A stretch of DNA of 64,000 nt from Nocardioides sediminis (GCF_003047295.1 NZ_PZYZ01000004.1:248001-312000), one strand, 5' to 3'; positions 9,058 to 20,319 are shown, counted from the stretch's first letter. The notes: generated by a model from the sequence alone, not told the origin. Made by a program: numbers and translations.

Positions 9058-10277
9058 GCGGTCGGGTGGGACGCACGTCCAGGCTCGGGCTCGCCGCGGC
9101 ACTGGCGACGGCGCCGCTCTGCCTCGGCGCGGCCGTCCCGTCGTACGCGGCCGACGGCGAGGAGTGCGACGTGAGCGCACTCGCGGAGTCCGAGCGGCTG
9201 GCCGACACGAAGGTGCGCGCCAGCGCGCCGATGGCGCGGATGCACGTGCCCGAGGCGCACGAGATCACCGACGGCACGGGGGTCACGGTGGCCGTGGTCG
9301 ACTCCGGCGTCGAGCCCGGCCTGCCGATCGACACGGCCGCCCGGGTGGCTCTCCCCGGCCTCTCCCCGGTGCGGCTGTCCGGCCACGGCAGCATCGTCGC
9401 CGGCCTGGTGGCCGGGCCGGAGGGTGTCGCGCCCGGTGCCCGGGTCATTGACGTGCGGGTGCTCGACACCGAGGTCCCCGACCAGTCGCAGGGCCAGCGG
9501 GGCGTCACCTCCGAGGGGCTGGCCGCGGGGATCCGGCAGCTCGTCGCGCTGCGCCGCACGACCGAGTTCCAGGTCGCCAACATCTCGCTCTCCGTCGGCC
9601 AGGACGACCCCCGCCTGCGTGCTGCCGTCAAGGAGCTCGTGGCCCTCGACGTCGTGGTCGTGGCCTCCGCCGGCAACGCCGACCCGGAGGCGTCCGACTC
9701 CTTCCGGGGCACGCCGCGCAACGACGAGGATGTCTACCCCGCCGACTACCCGGGGGTCCTCGCCGTCAGCGCGGTGGCGCCCGACAACGACGACGTGCGC
9801 GGCTTCGTCGTCCCCAACAAGGACACCGACGTCGCGGCGCCGACCTACGAGGGCCTGTCCTACAACATCACCGGCCAGAAGTGCCTGGTCACCGAGGTGG
9901 CCACCTCGTGGGCCGCGGCCGAGGTCAGCGGGGTGGTGGCCCTGCTGCGCGCCGCCTACCCGCGCGACAACGCCAAGCAGGTCGTGGCCCGGCTCGAGGC
10001 GACCGCCGAGGGCTCCGACGAGGTCCCCAACCCCTGGACCGGTGCCGGCGTGGTCCAGGCGCACGACGCCCTCACCCGGACCCTCACGGTGGGCCGCAAC
10101 GGCAGGGTCGACCGGACGGTGCGTGAGGTCTCCGAGGACGCGATGGCGCCGCCGGCCCCCGAGCGCCTCGACCTCTTCGGGTCGTCACGGACCCTGCTGC
10201 TGTGGGGCGGCCTGGTCGCCGGCGCCCTGATGGCTCTCGCGTTCATCCTGCGCCCGCTCGCGCGGCGCCTGACCTGA
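9054..10277 (+). CDS. mycP: Mycosin (subtilisin-like protease) of the type VII locus
   Basis: Membrane-anchored S8 serine protease associated with ESX systems, 407 aa. A signal peptide covers about residues 1-32 and a C-terminal membrane helix covers about 381-402. The catalytic residues are visible: D83 in VVDSGV, H111 in SGHGS, oxyanion N208 in ASAGN, and S285 in ATSWAAAEVSG. The serine motif departs from the usual GTSxAxPxV: the first Gly is Ala and the Pro is replaced. Cys38 and Cys277 could pair. It overlaps eccB by 4 bases. Family assignment is firm; whether the altered nucleophile motif affects activity is unknown. Confidence 0.93.
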   Translation: MSGRVGRTSRLGLAAALATAPLCLGAAVPSYAADGEECDVSALAESERLADTKVRASAPMARMHVPEAHEITDGTGVTVAVVDSGVEPGLPIDTAARVALPGLSPVRLSGHGSIVAGLVAGPEGVAPGARVIDVRVLDTEVPDQSQGQRGVTSEGLAAGIRQLVALRRTTEFQVANISLSVGQDDPRLRAAVKELVALDVVVVASAGNADPEASDSFRGTPRNDEDVYPADYPGVLAVSAVAPDNDDVRGFVVPNKDTDVAAPTYEGLSYNITGQKCLVTEVATSWAAAEVSGVVALLRAAYPRDNAKQVVARLEATAEGSDEVPNPWTGAGVVQAHDALTRTLTVGRNGRVDRTVREVSEDAMAPPAPERLDLFGSSRTLLLWGGLVAGALMALAFILRPLARRLT

Positions 10278-10331
10278 GGCCCCCCGCGGCGGCCGCGCGG
10301 ACCGTCGTACGACGTCGGGTAGCGGCAGTCG

Positions 10332-10547
10332 TCAGTCCGCGGGCACGAGGTAGGTCACGCCCAGCAGGTAGAGCACCACGAGAAGGGCGATCACCCCGAG
10401 CGTGATGAGCAGCGGCCCGGCCAGCGGCCGACGGCGCCCGTGCAGGGGCTGGTCGGTCGTGGGCCGGTCCCGGCCGTCGTGCTCGGTGACCGGGTCGTGC
10501 CCCTTGCTGGCCTGGTGATCGGTGCCTGACTCGTGCTCGTGGGACAT
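10332..10547 (-). CDS. Small single-helix membrane protein, unknown
   Basis: 71 aa. The first 40 residues are hydrophilic and rich in His, Asp and Arg. One membrane helix follows (about residues 44-66), then a short tail. The ATG at 10547 has an AGGAG ribosome site. It converges on mycP, from which it is separated by 54 bases containing the palindrome cgtcgtacgacg. No family recognised and no function is proposed. Confidence 0.65.
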   Translation of the reverse strand: MSHEHESGTDHQASKGHDPVTEHDGRDRPTTDQPLHGRRRPLAGPLLITLGVIALLVVLYLLGVTYLVPAD

Positions 10548-10640
10548 CGCGCACTCCTCGCGTCGGGTCCCGTCGACGCTAGCCGGGGAGCGGCGAGCCT
10601 CCCAGACCTCTGGGGGTGGGGCGCGACGTGCGCCAAATGC

Positions 10641-10669
10641 GACACGGCGCCGGGAGCCGGCGCCGTGTC
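10641..10669 (-). terminator. Terminator of tRNA-Ser
   Basis: Perfect 12-base arms (10641-10652 and 10658-10669) around a 5-base loop, immediately after the CCA end of the minus-strand tRNA. A short ATTT follows on that strand. Confidence 0.75.
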
Positions 10670-10671
10670 GA

Positions 10672-10760
10672 TGGCGGAGGATAGGGGATTCGAACCCCTG
10701 AGGGCTGTTAACCCAACCCGCTTTCCAAGCGAGCGCCATAGGCCACTAGGCGAATCCTCC
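10672..10760 (-). tRNA. tRNA-Ser (anticodon GGA)
   Basis: Reading the minus strand, a 7-bp acceptor stem (GGAGGAT with ATCCTCC), a long variable arm typical of class II tRNAs, the T-loop GTTCGAATC and an encoded CCA are all visible. The anticodon loop reads CTTGGAAAG, giving GGA for serine. Confidence 0.96.
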
Positions 10761-10818
10761 GCGGAGGAGCGTACCCGTCGCTCGACCGGGCGGTGAAATC
10801 GCCTCCGCCGGGGTCGCC

Positions 10819-10848
10819 TTGGGCCCTGCGAGGACCCTCACCTAGACT
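10819..10848 (+). promoter_or_regulatory. Promoter of the SRP RNA
   Basis: TTGGGC (10819-10824) and TAGACT (10843-10848) are separated by 18 bases and place the start at about 10855, which is the 5' end of the SRP RNA hairpin. Confidence 0.6.
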
Positions 10849-10851
10849 CTC

Positions 10852-10944
10852 CGGCAACCCCCCACGTGGCGACATCTTGCCCAACTCCCCCAGGGCCGGA
10901 AGGCAGCAAGGGTAAGCGAGCTCTGTCGGGTGCGTGGGGGGCCT
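10852..10944 (+). ncRNA. ffs: Small signal recognition particle RNA (4.5S type)
   Basis: A long hairpin closed by CCCCCCACG (10858-10866) with CGTGGGGGG (10933-10941). Near its tip lies the conserved domain IV sequence, including GGGCCGGAAGGCAGCAAGG with the GGAA tetraloop and the asymmetric loop that binds Ffh. Length of about 93 bases fits the short bacterial form. Placement just upstream of dnaX is common in actinobacteria. The exact ends are estimated from the helix and the promoter. Confidence 0.93.
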
Positions 10945-11015
10945 TCTCGTCCGTACGGTCCCGTCGCGCGCCTCGCCCGGTGGTCGCTGTCGGACCCGGT
11001 CGTTAGGGTTCAGGC

Positions 11016-13382
11016 GTGGAGTCACCGCTCGCCCTCTATCGCCGCTACCGGCCCGAGACGTTCGCCGAGGTCATCGGCCAGGACCACGTCACGGAGCCGC
11101 TGCGAGTCGCGCTCGCGAACGACCGGGTCAACCACGCCTACCTCTTCTCCGGACCGCGCGGCTGCGGCAAGACGACCTCCGCCCGGATCCTCGCCCGCGC
11201 GCTCAACTGCGCGCAGGCCCCCGTCGCCGACCCCTGTGGTGAGTGCGACTCCTGCCGCGAGCTCGCGCGGGGCGGCTCGGGCTCCATCGACGTCATCGAG
11301 ATCGACGCGGCCTCCCACGGCGGCGTCGACGACGCCCGCGACCTGCGGGAGAAGGCGTTCTTCGCGCCGGTCCGCGACCGCTACAAGATCTACATCATCG
11401 ACGAGGCCCACATGGTCTCGCCGCAGGGCTTCAACGCGCTCCTCAAGCTGGTCGAGGAGCCGCCGCCCCACCTCCGGTTCATCTTCGCCACCACCGAGCC
11501 CGAGAAGGTGCTGCCGACGATCCGTTCGCGCACCCACCACTACCCGTTCCGGCTGATCCCGCCACGACTGCTCTCCGACTACCTCTCCCAGCTGTGCGGC
11601 GAGGAGGGCGTGGACATCGAGCCCGCGGCGCTGCCCCTGGTGGTGCGTGCCGGCGGCGGCTCGGCGCGGGACACGCTCTCGGTCCTCGACCAGCTGCTCG
11701 GTGGTGCCGGGCCGGCGGGCGTCACCCACGCGCTCGCCACGGCACTGCTCGGCTTCACGCCCGACGCGCTCCTCGACGAGGTCGTCGACGCGTTCGCGGC
11801 GGGCGACGGGGCGGCCGTGTTCGGGGTGGTCGACAAGGTGGTCGAGACGGGACAGGACCCCCGCCGCTTCACCGAGGACCTGCTGCGGCGCCTCCGGGAC
11901 CTGGTGATCGTGGCCGCCGTCCCCGAGGCCCCGGCCAGCGGGCTGCTCGACGTCCCGGAGGACGCCGCGGAGCGCTTGGTCGCCCAGGCGGCGCACTTCG
12001 GCGCGATCGAGCTCAGCCGGGCCGCCGACATCGTCGCCGCCGGCCTCACCGAGATGCGGGGCGCCACGGCGCCGCGCCTGCTGCTCGAGCTGATCTGTGC
12101 CCGGGTGCTGCTGCCCGGCGCCGACCACACGAGCGACGGCGTGATGGCCCGCCTCGACCGGCTCGAGCGACGGCTCGACGTGACCGGCGCGGTGAGCGCC
12201 GGCGACCACGCGGTCGCCCGCCCGCCCGCGCCGCGCCCGGCCGCCGCGCGTCCCGAGCCGACCCGGCCCGCGCCGACCCCCCAGCCCGCCGCCCAGCCCG
12301 CGGCCGCGAGCGCGCCTGTCGCCCCGGCCCCGGCCCCGGCCGGCGTGCCGGCACCTCCGGCTACCGCCGCTGCCCAGCAGATGGCCCCCGGCGAGGTGCC
12401 CCCGCCCGACGCCCCGGGCGCCGACGCCGGGTCCGACCGGGCGCCGGCCGCGCGCGCGGGCGGTCCGCAGGCGGGCACGAGCGCCGAGGCCTGGCCCGAG
12501 GTCTCCGCGCCGGGCCGTGACGACTTCCCGCCCGTGCACCCGCCGGCTCCCGGCGATGACGACAGCGGCCGGGGCAGCCAGGACAGCAGTGCGGGCAGTG
12601 CTCAGGCCGGCGGCCAGGGCGATGCCCGGGCCGGCAGCCCGACCGCGGTGCCCGACGCCCCTGCGCCCGCTGCTCCGGCAACCCAGGCCGCCTCCGCGTC
12701 GCAGGACGACGCCGCCGGGCCGCTCAGCATGGTCGAGGTGCGCCGGCTGTGGCCGGACATCGTCGAGGCCACCAAGATGCGCCGACGCCTGGCCTGGATG
12801 ATCCTCATCCAGAACGCCCAGGTCGTCGGGGTGGACGCCAGGACGCTCACGGTCGGGTTCGCGAGCCACGGGGCCCGGGAGTCCTTCGTCGGTGGCGGGT
12901 GCGACGAGATCCTCCGCCAGGCGGCCATCGACGTGGTCGGTGTCGACTGGCGCATCGACGCGATCGTCGACCCGAGCGCCCAGGGCGGGAGTGGTCAACC
13001 CGTCGCGACCCGTCCGTCGGTGCCCCCGGCGTCGCCGCCGGCAGCGCCGGAGCCGCCCGTGGCGGAGCGCCCGGCCGTCGACGCACCACCCGACTGGGTC
13101 ACCGGTGGGGCGGCCGGTCCGGCCGCCCCGGCACAGGCCGAGGTGGACCCGGGCCCGCCCAGCCCGCCGCAGGACTCCGCCGGCCTCATGGCGGCGCGGG
13201 AGGCCCTCGAGCGCTCTCGGACCGCCCCCGCCTCCGACGCACCCAAGGTCGACCACAGGGCGCTGGCCGACGAGGCGGCCGACCCCGATGATCCCGACGC
13301 CGACACGCAGGGTCTCGACAGCACCGCGCTGCTGCAGCAGACCCTCGGCGCCAAGGTGATCGACGAGATCCCGCACAACTGA
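11016..13382 (+). CDS. dnaX: DNA polymerase III subunit gamma/tau
   Basis: Clamp-loader ATPase, 788 aa. The Walker A is GPRGCGKT (46-53). Zinc-binding cysteines lie at 65, 74, 77 and 80, and a Walker B with IIDEAH follows. The middle (about 395-570) is a long Ala/Pro-rich, low-complexity linker, and the C-terminus holds a folded tau-type domain and a second Pro-rich stretch. The GTG at 11016 lies 6 bases after a TAGGGT hexamer (11004-11009) with no ribosome site, so the mRNA is probably leaderless. No A-rich slippery sequence was seen, so a programmed frameshift to make gamma is unlikely. ybaB and recR follow, as in many bacteria. Confidence 0.96.
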   Translation: MESPLALYRRYRPETFAEVIGQDHVTEPLRVALANDRVNHAYLFSGPRGCGKTTSARILARALNCAQAPVADPCGECDSCRELARGGSGSIDVIEIDAASHGGVDDARDLREKAFFAPVRDRYKIYIIDEAHMVSPQGFNALLKLVEEPPPHLRFIFATTEPEKVLPTIRSRTHHYPFRLIPPRLLSDYLSQLCGEEGVDIEPAALPLVVRAGGGSARDTLSVLDQLLGGAGPAGVTHALATALLGFTPDALLDEVVDAFAAGDGAAVFGVVDKVVETGQDPRRFTEDLLRRLRDLVIVAAVPEAPASGLLDVPEDAAERLVAQAAHFGAIELSRAADIVAAGLTEMRGATAPRLLLELICARVLLPGADHTSDGVMARLDRLERRLDVTGAVSAGDHAVARPPAPRPAAARPEPTRPAPTPQPAAQPAAASAPVAPAPAPAGVPAPPATAAAQQMAPGEVPPPDAPGADAGSDRAPAARAGGPQAGTSAEAWPEVSAPGRDDFPPVHPPAPGDDDSGRGSQDSSAGSAQAGGQGDARAGSPTAVPDAPAPAAPATQAASASQDDAAGPLSMVEVRRLWPDIVEATKMRRRLAWMILIQNAQVVGVDARTLTVGFASHGARESFVGGGCDEILRQAAIDVVGVDWRIDAIVDPSAQGGSGQPVATRPSVPPASPPAAPEPPVAERPAVDAPPDWVTGGAAGPAAPAQAEVDPGPPSPPQDSAGLMAAREALERSRTAPASDAPKVDHRALADEAADPDDPDADTQGLDSTALLQQTLGAKVIDEIPHN

Positions 13383-13420
13383 CACCCGATCCCCACCACC
13401 CCACGACGTCAGGAGAGACG

Positions 13421-13807
13421 ATGAGCCAGAACCCCTTCGAGGGACTCGGCGGCGGAGGCTTCGACATGGGCGCGCTGCTCCAGCAGGCCCAGCAGATGCA
13501 GGAGCAGCTGGCCTCGGCGCAGGAGCGCCTGGCCGAGCAGACGGTCGACGGCACGGTCGCCGGCGGCGCGGTGACCGTGACGGTCAACGGCGTCGGCGAG
13601 CTGGTGGGGCTGACCATCACGGCCGGCGAGTTCGACGGCACGGACGTCGACGACCTCTCGGACCTGTCCGACATGATCGTGGCCGCCTACCGGGAGGCCA
13701 AGGGCAAGGCCGACGCACTGGCCAGTGACGCCCTCGGTCCGCTGGCCGGCGGGCTCGGTGGAGCAGACGAGCAGGGCGGGGCGCCCGGCGGCCCGCTCGG
13801 TTTCTAG
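13421..13807 (+). CDS. ybaB: YbaB/EbfC family nucleoid-associated protein
   Basis: 128 aa. A Gly-rich start, then the coiled-coil helix ([17 protein letters not shown], about residues 23-39) and the small beta-sheet of the YbaB fold, ending in a Gly-rich tail. The family forms DNA-binding dimers. It lies 38 bases after dnaX, behind AGGAGAG, and 8 bases before recR, the conserved dnaX-ybaB-recR order. Confidence 0.93.
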   Translation: MSQNPFEGLGGGGFDMGALLQQAQQMQEQLASAQERLAEQTVDGTVAGGAVTVTVNGVGELVGLTITAGEFDGTDVDDLSDLSDMIVAAYREAKGKADALASDALGPLAGGLGGADEQGGAPGGPLGF

Positions 13808-13815
13808 GACGTCCC

Positions 13816-14415
13816 TTGTACGAAGGCATCGTCCAGGACCTCATCGACGAGCTCGGCAGGCTGCCCGGCGTCGGTCCCAAGAGCGCGCAGCGCATCGCCT
13901 TCCACCTGCTGCAGGCCGAGCCGGCCGACGTACGCCGCCTCGCCGACGTCCTCATCGAGGTCAAGGCCAGGGTGAAGTTCTGCACGGTGTGCTTCAACGT
14001 GTCCCAGGACGAGCAGTGCCGGATCTGCCGTGACCCGCGTCGCGACCCCGCGGTGCTGTGCGTGGTCGAGGAGTACAAGGACGTCGTCGCCATCGAGCGC
14101 ACCCGCGAGTTCCGCGGCCGCTACCACGTCCTCGGCGGCGCCATCTCGCCCATCGACGGCATCGGCCCCGACCAGCTGCGCATCCGGGAGCTGATGACCC
14201 GGCTGGCCGACGGCACCATCACCGAGTGCATCCTGGCCACCGACCCCAACCTCGAGGGCGAGGCGACCGCGACCTATCTCACGCGGATGCTCAAGCCGAT
14301 GGGGTTGCGCGTGACGCGGCTGGCGAGTGGACTGCCGGTGGGTGGTGACCTCGAGTACGCCGACGAGGTCACCCTCGGCCGGGCGTTCGCAGGGAGGCGA
14401 TCAGCAGATGACTGA
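13816..14415 (+). CDS. recR: Recombination protein RecR
   Basis: RecFOR-pathway repair protein, 199 aa, the normal length. An N-terminal helix-hairpin-helix ([20 protein letters not shown]) leads into a zinc finger with C56, C59, C68 and C71, followed by a Toprim domain. The TTG start at 13816 is preferred because it gives the standard RecR N-terminus and AGGA lies 6 bases upstream. The stop overlaps the next gene by 8 bases. Confidence 0.95.
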   Translation: MYEGIVQDLIDELGRLPGVGPKSAQRIAFHLLQAEPADVRRLADVLIEVKARVKFCTVCFNVSQDEQCRICRDPRRDPAVLCVVEEYKDVVAIERTREFRGRYHVLGGAISPIDGIGPDQLRIRELMTRLADGTITECILATDPNLEGEATATYLTRMLKPMGLRVTRLASGLPVGGDLEYADEVTLGRAFAGRRSADD

Positions 14416-15016
14416 CCACACCAAGACCGACGTGACGGGCGGCGTGATCGACGAGGCGGAGTTCGCCGCCCAGATCGCTGCGCAGATCGAGTCCTTCCTG
14501 ATCGCGCTCCGCGAGATCGCGCGCGAGGGCAACGGGTCGCAGGCCGTCTCGCTGCTGCTGCTCGAGATCAGCCAGGTGCTCCTGGCCGGGGCCCGGCTCG
14601 GGGCGCAGATGGACTTCCAGCCCCGCGAGGAGTACCAGCCCGACGTGGGGCCGGAGGCCGACATCGACGAGCTGCGGCTGCGGCTCGCGCAGATGCTCGA
14701 CAGCATCGACACCTACAGCTTCGTGTTCGACCCCTACGTGCCCGAGGTCGTGGTCAGCCAGCTCTCCGACGACCTCGCTTCCATCGCCACCGACCTCGAC
14801 AACGGGCTGCGCCACTACAAGCGCGGGGACATCGCCGAGGCGCTGTGGTGGTGGCAGTTCTCCTACGTCAACAGCTGGGGCAACCTCGCCGGGGCCGCAC
14901 TCAACGCCCTGCTGACGGTGGTGGCGCACGACCGCTTCGACACCGACTTCGAGGCCGACGCCGAGCAGGTCGCGGTGGCCAACGAGATCCTCGGCGAGAC
15001 CGGCACCCAGGCCTGA
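14408..15016 (+). CDS. DUF5063 domain protein
   Basis: 202 aa, acidic and mainly helical, with a tryptophan-rich segment ([15 protein letters not shown], about residues 139-153) that is characteristic of the actinobacterial DUF5063 family found beside recR. The ATG lies inside the end of recR behind GGGAGG, so translation is coupled. The conserved neighbourhood suggests, but does not show, a link to DNA repair or replication. No catalytic motif was recognised. Confidence 0.8.
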   Translation: MTDHTKTDVTGGVIDEAEFAAQIAAQIESFLIALREIAREGNGSQAVSLLLLEISQVLLAGARLGAQMDFQPREEYQPDVGPEADIDELRLRLAQMLDSIDTYSFVFDPYVPEVVVSQLSDDLASIATDLDNGLRHYKRGDIAEALWWWQFSYVNSWGNLAGAALNALLTVVAHDRFDTDFEADAEQVAVANEILGETGTQA

Positions 15017-15091
15017 CGCTCGTCGTGCGCCACGACCGGGGGTCGCGGGCGCGGCCGTGAGATGCGCGCCGGGGCCCCGGCCGTGCCCGCG

Positions 15092-15097
15092 TAGACT
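15092..15097 (+). promoter_or_regulatory. Candidate -10 of lysC-asd
   Basis: TAGACT, identical to the SRP RNA -10, 40 bases before the lysC start. No clear -35. The 121-base gap holds no riboswitch-like structure that I can recognise. Confidence 0.4.
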
Positions 15098-15137
15098 GAG
15101 GCCCGCTCGAGCCACCGACCATTGCAGGGGATCAACC

Positions 15138-17472
<2,335 letters not shown>

Positions 17473-17482
17473 CCTGCGCGTC

Positions 17483-18619
17483 TCAGTCCTGGTCGGCGTT
17501 CGCCTCGACCAGGACAGCGGTGACCCGCCAGGACAGGGCGTAGGCGAGCACGGCCACCGCCGGGACGGCGACGACGCCCGACCGCTCGTCGAGCGAGTCG
17601 AGCAGGAAGAGCATCGCCACCAGGGTGACGAGCCCGACCGCCAGGAAGCTGGTGCTGCCCGCGTCGTCGATCCCGAACCCGCGCAGCAGCCAGCCGCCGA
17701 GGTAGGTGAGCGTGATGACGATGGCGAGCAGCATCAGCAGGCCCGGCCCGCCGCCGCACGACGCGGTGCCCGTCGCGGCGTCGCACAGGCGCAGCGAGCC
17801 GTAGGTCAGCAGCACCGCAGCGAGGCCGACCACCAGGCCCACCAGCAGGACGGCAGGGAGCGGCGGCAGGGACGGGAACCGGAGCTCGCGGGGAGTCCGC
17901 GGCCCGTCGGCCTCGTCGGGCCGGACGGACGCGTGCGTCGCCAGGGTGGCCGGCTGCGTTGCCACGGACGTCCCCGCGCGCTGCGAGGACGCCCCGCGCG
18001 TCGCGTCGGAGCCTCCGTCCGGCGGCGGCGCGACCGGGTCGGGGTCGAAGGGGCCGGGCCGCGTCTCGGGTTCGGGGTCAGGCTCGGGCTCGGGCCCCGG
18101 GAGGGGCGCCGGAGCGGGCTCGGGATCCGCCTCGGGTGCCGGGGGCTCCGACCACGGCCCGGGTTCCTCCTCGGGGCGCGTCGGGATGAGTGGGTCGATC
18201 TCGGGCCCGGCGGGCGGAGGAGGTGGTCCGCCCGGGAGCAGCGGGTCGATCTCGGGCTCCTGCGGGAGCGGGGAGGGTCGCTCGGGGCCTCCGGGGTCGA
18301 TCTCCGGCTCGCTGGGCGGCTCGCCGCCGGGTCCGGGCCCTGGACGAGGCGCGGGCACGTCGGGCTCCGTCCCCGGCGTGACCTCGGGGCCGGGGTCGGG
18401 TTGCGCGGGCACCTCGGGACCGGGGTCCGGGGACGCGGGGACCTCGGGAGCGGGGCCCGACGGGACCTCGGGGCCCGGATCGGGCGAGGCCGGCACCTCG
18501 GGCGGGGTGGAGCCCCGGGGCTCCTTGCGCCTCCTGCGGCCGAGGCCGAGGCCGAAGGACGGGAGCTCGAGGGAGGGGCCGTCGTCCTCGCGGTCCGTCC
18601 CGCCCGTGCCGTCAGCCAT
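17483..18619 (-). CDS. Proline-rich membrane protein, unknown
   Basis: 378 aa. Residues about 30-215 form an unstructured, acidic region rich in Pro, Glu and Asp with imperfect repeats of the type PEVPASPDPGPEVP and PEIDPL. The last third holds four predicted membrane helices. The ATG at 18619 is taken because the first residues behind it (MADGTGG) are hydrophilic and an earlier start would leave no promoter space. A CACACT hexamer ends 7 bases before it, a weak variant of the leaderless pattern. It converges tightly on asd (10 bases). No family recognised. Confidence 0.75.
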   Translation of the reverse strand: MADGTGGTDREDDGPSLELPSFGLGLGRRRRKEPRGSTPPEVPASPDPGPEVPSGPAPEVPASPDPGPEVPAQPDPGPEVTPGTEPDVPAPRPGPGPGGEPPSEPEIDPGGPERPSPLPQEPEIDPLLPGGPPPPPAGPEIDPLIPTRPEEEPGPWSEPPAPEADPEPAPAPLPGPEPEPDPEPETRPGPFDPDPVAPPPDGGSDATRGASSQRAGTSVATQPATLATHASVRPDEADGPRTPRELRFPSLPPLPAVLLVGLVVGLAAVLLTYGSLRLCDAATGTASCGGGPGLLMLLAIVITLTYLGGWLLRGFGIDDAGSTSFLAVGLVTLVAMLFLLDSLDERSGVVAVPAVAVLAYALSWRVTAVLVEANADQD

Positions 18620-18657
18620 GCCGCGCAGTGTGCCACGCGCGCGGCTCGGCAACGACG

Positions 18658-18691
18658 AAGGCCCGGGCCCACTCGCGTGGACCCGGGCCTT
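18658..18691 (-). terminator. Terminator of tRNA-Pro
   Basis: 15-base arms (18658-18672 and 18677-18691) with a single mismatch around a 4-base loop, 20 bases past the 3' end of the minus-strand tRNA. Confidence 0.75.
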
Positions 18692-18711
18692 CGATGTCGG
18701 GAGACATCACA

Positions 18712-18788
18712 TGGTCGGGCTGACAGGATTTGAACCTGCGGCCTCCTCGTCCCGAACGAGGCGCGCTACCAAGCTGCGCCACAGCCCG
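18712..18788 (-). tRNA. tRNA-Pro (anticodon CGG)
   Basis: 77 bases on the minus strand including an encoded CCA. The acceptor stem is CGGGCTG with CAGCCCG. The anticodon stem CCTCG/CGAGG encloses TTCGGGA, giving CGG. The T-loop is GGTTCAAATCC. Confidence 0.96.
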
Positions 18789-18889
18789 ATCCGCTCCCTG
18801 ACCGTGTCCGGTCGCGGAGCACGGCGAGCATACCCGAGCGGTCAGGCCGCCCGAAATCGGGCTCGACGGGCGAGCGGGCGACGTACGAC

Positions 18890-19834
18890 TCAGGCGCTCG
18901 CGGGCCGCGGGACCAGCGTCAGCAGGGTCGCCTCGGGGCGGCACGCCACCCGGAAGCGGACGTAGGGGTTGGTGCCGAGACCGGCCGACACGTGCAGCCA
19001 GGCCGACCCCGGGTCGCCGTCGCGGGAGTTGGCCGGGTGGCGGTGAAGACCCCTGGCCCGGGCCGGCTCGATGTCGCAGTTGGTGGTGAGCGCACGGCCC
19101 CCGGGCAGGCACACCTGGCCGCCGTGGGTGTGCCCGGCGATGACGGCGTCGTACCCGTCGGCGACGTAGCGGTCCAGGACCCGGAGGTACGGCGCGTGGG
19201 TGATGCCCAGCCGCACGTCGGCAGTGGGGTCGGCCGGTCCCCGGACGGCGTCGAGGTCGTCGTACTCCAGGTGGGGGTCGTCCACTCCGGCGAGCGCGAA
19301 GGTCGTGTCGCCCACGGTGATCGAGCCGAGCTCGTTGCTCAGGTGCAGCCACCCGGCGTCGACGATGCGCTGCCGCAGCTCGCGCCAGGGCAGCTGGGGG
19401 GTGTGGGTGTTGCGGTGCCCGTCGTCGGGGAGGAGGTAGCGCGCCGGGTTGCGGAAGCCCGGCGCGTAGTAGTCGTTGGACCCGAACACCGAGATGCCGG
19501 GCCGGTCGAGGAGCTCGCCGAGGGCGTCGAGCACGACGGGGACCGACCGCATGTGCGCGAGGTTGTCGCCGGTGTCGATGACGAGGTCGGGCTCGAGCCG
19601 GGCGAGCCCGCGCAGCCACTCCTGCTTGGCGCGCTGGTCGGGGGCCATGTGGATGTCGCTGAGGTGCAGCACGCGCAGCGGGCGGTGTCCGGCGGGGAGC
19701 AGCGGGACGCTGACCTCGCGCAGCGTGTACTGGCGGGCCTCCCACGCGGCGTACGACGCCAGGGCAGTGCCGGCGACGAGGCCGGTGCCGAGGCCGGCTC
19801 CGGCCACGCGGCCGAGAAGGGGGAGGAGGGGCAT
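18890..19834 (-). CDS. Membrane-anchored metallophosphoesterase (Rv3683/YkuE-like)
   Basis: 314 aa from the ATG at 19834. One N-terminal membrane helix (about 8-28) precedes a calcineurin-like phosphoesterase domain with the metal-binding motifs LSDIHMAP, DTGDNL, GSND and GHTHGGQ. The third motif is GSND rather than the common GNHE, as seen in this subfamily. The gene next to ponA2 in M. tuberculosis (Rv3683) is of the same type, which supports orthology. The substrate is unknown; a role at the envelope is inferred from the anchor and the neighbouring PBP. An alternative TTG or ATG start at 19852 adds 6 residues. Confidence 0.88.
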   Translation of the reverse strand: MPLLPLLGRVAGAGLGTGLVAGTALASYAAWEARQYTLREVSVPLLPAGHRPLRVLHLSDIHMAPDQRAKQEWLRGLARLEPDLVIDTGDNLAHMRSVPVVLDALGELLDRPGISVFGSNDYYAPGFRNPARYLLPDDGHRNTHTPQLPWRELRQRIVDAGWLHLSNELGSITVGDTTFALAGVDDPHLEYDDLDAVRGPADPTADVRLGITHAPYLRVLDRYVADGYDAVIAGHTHGGQVCLPGGRALTTNCDIEPARARGLHRHPANSRDGDPGSAWLHVSAGLGTNPYVRFRVACRPEATLLTLVPRPASA

Positions 19835-19860
19835 CCCGCAAGGCTGCCACAATGGCCTCC

Positions 19861-20319
19861 ATGAGCTCCCTCAAGGACCGTCTCCGAGCTGACCTGACCA
19901 CCGCCATGAAGGCGCGCGACGAGGTGCGCTCGTCCACGCTGCGCATGGTGCTGACGGCGATCACCAACGCCGAGGTGGCCGGCAAGGAGCAGCGCGAGCT
20001 CACCGACGACGACATCATCGGGGTGCTCTCCACCGAGGCCAAGAAGCGCCGCGAGGCCGCGGTCGCGTTCGAGGAGGGCAACCGCCCGGAGATGGCCGCC
20101 AAGGAGGCGGCCGAGGGCGAGGTGATCGCCGACTACCTGCCGGCCCAGCTCACCGAGACCGAGATCGCCGACCTGGTCACCTCGGCCATCGCCCAGACGG
20201 GCGCCGCCGAGGAGGGCATGCGCGCCATGGGCAAGGTGATGGGTGTCGTCAGCCCGCAGGTCAAGGGCCGCGCCGACGGCGGTGCCGTCGCCGCGGAGGT
20301 ACGCCGTCAGCTCGGCTGA
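19861..20319 (+). CDS. GatB/YqeY domain protein
   Basis: 152 aa, all helical. The opening SLKDRLRADLTTAMKARD and the motif KVMG(x)VSPQVKGRADG are characteristic of YqeY proteins, which share the tail domain of GatB and are thought to bind tRNA or aid amidotransferases. The ATG at 19861 is chosen because the family starts there. A CACAAT hexamer ends 7 bases upstream with no ribosome site, so the mRNA may be leaderless. It diverges from the phosphoesterase and converges on ponA2. Confidence 0.9.
   Translation: MSSLKDRLRADLTTAMKARDEVRSSTLRMVLTAITNAEVAGKEQRELTDDDIIGVLSTEAKKRREAAVAFEEGNRPEMAAKEAAEGEVIADYLPAQLTETEIADLVTSAIAQTGAAEEGMRAMGKVMGVVSPQVKGRADGGAVAAEVRRQLG

Noticed and set aside
11016..13382. 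Programmed frameshift in dnaX
   Set aside because: No A-rich slippery heptamer or following hairpin was found in the gene.
15017..15137. Lysine riboswitch or attenuator before lysC
   Set aside because: The 121-base gap is too short and shows no matching conserved structure. Only a -10-like box and a ribosome site were seen.
18000..18520. Short repeated units resembling a CRISPR array
   Set aside because: Repeats are imperfect, have no constant spacer length, and are in frame with a proline-rich protein.
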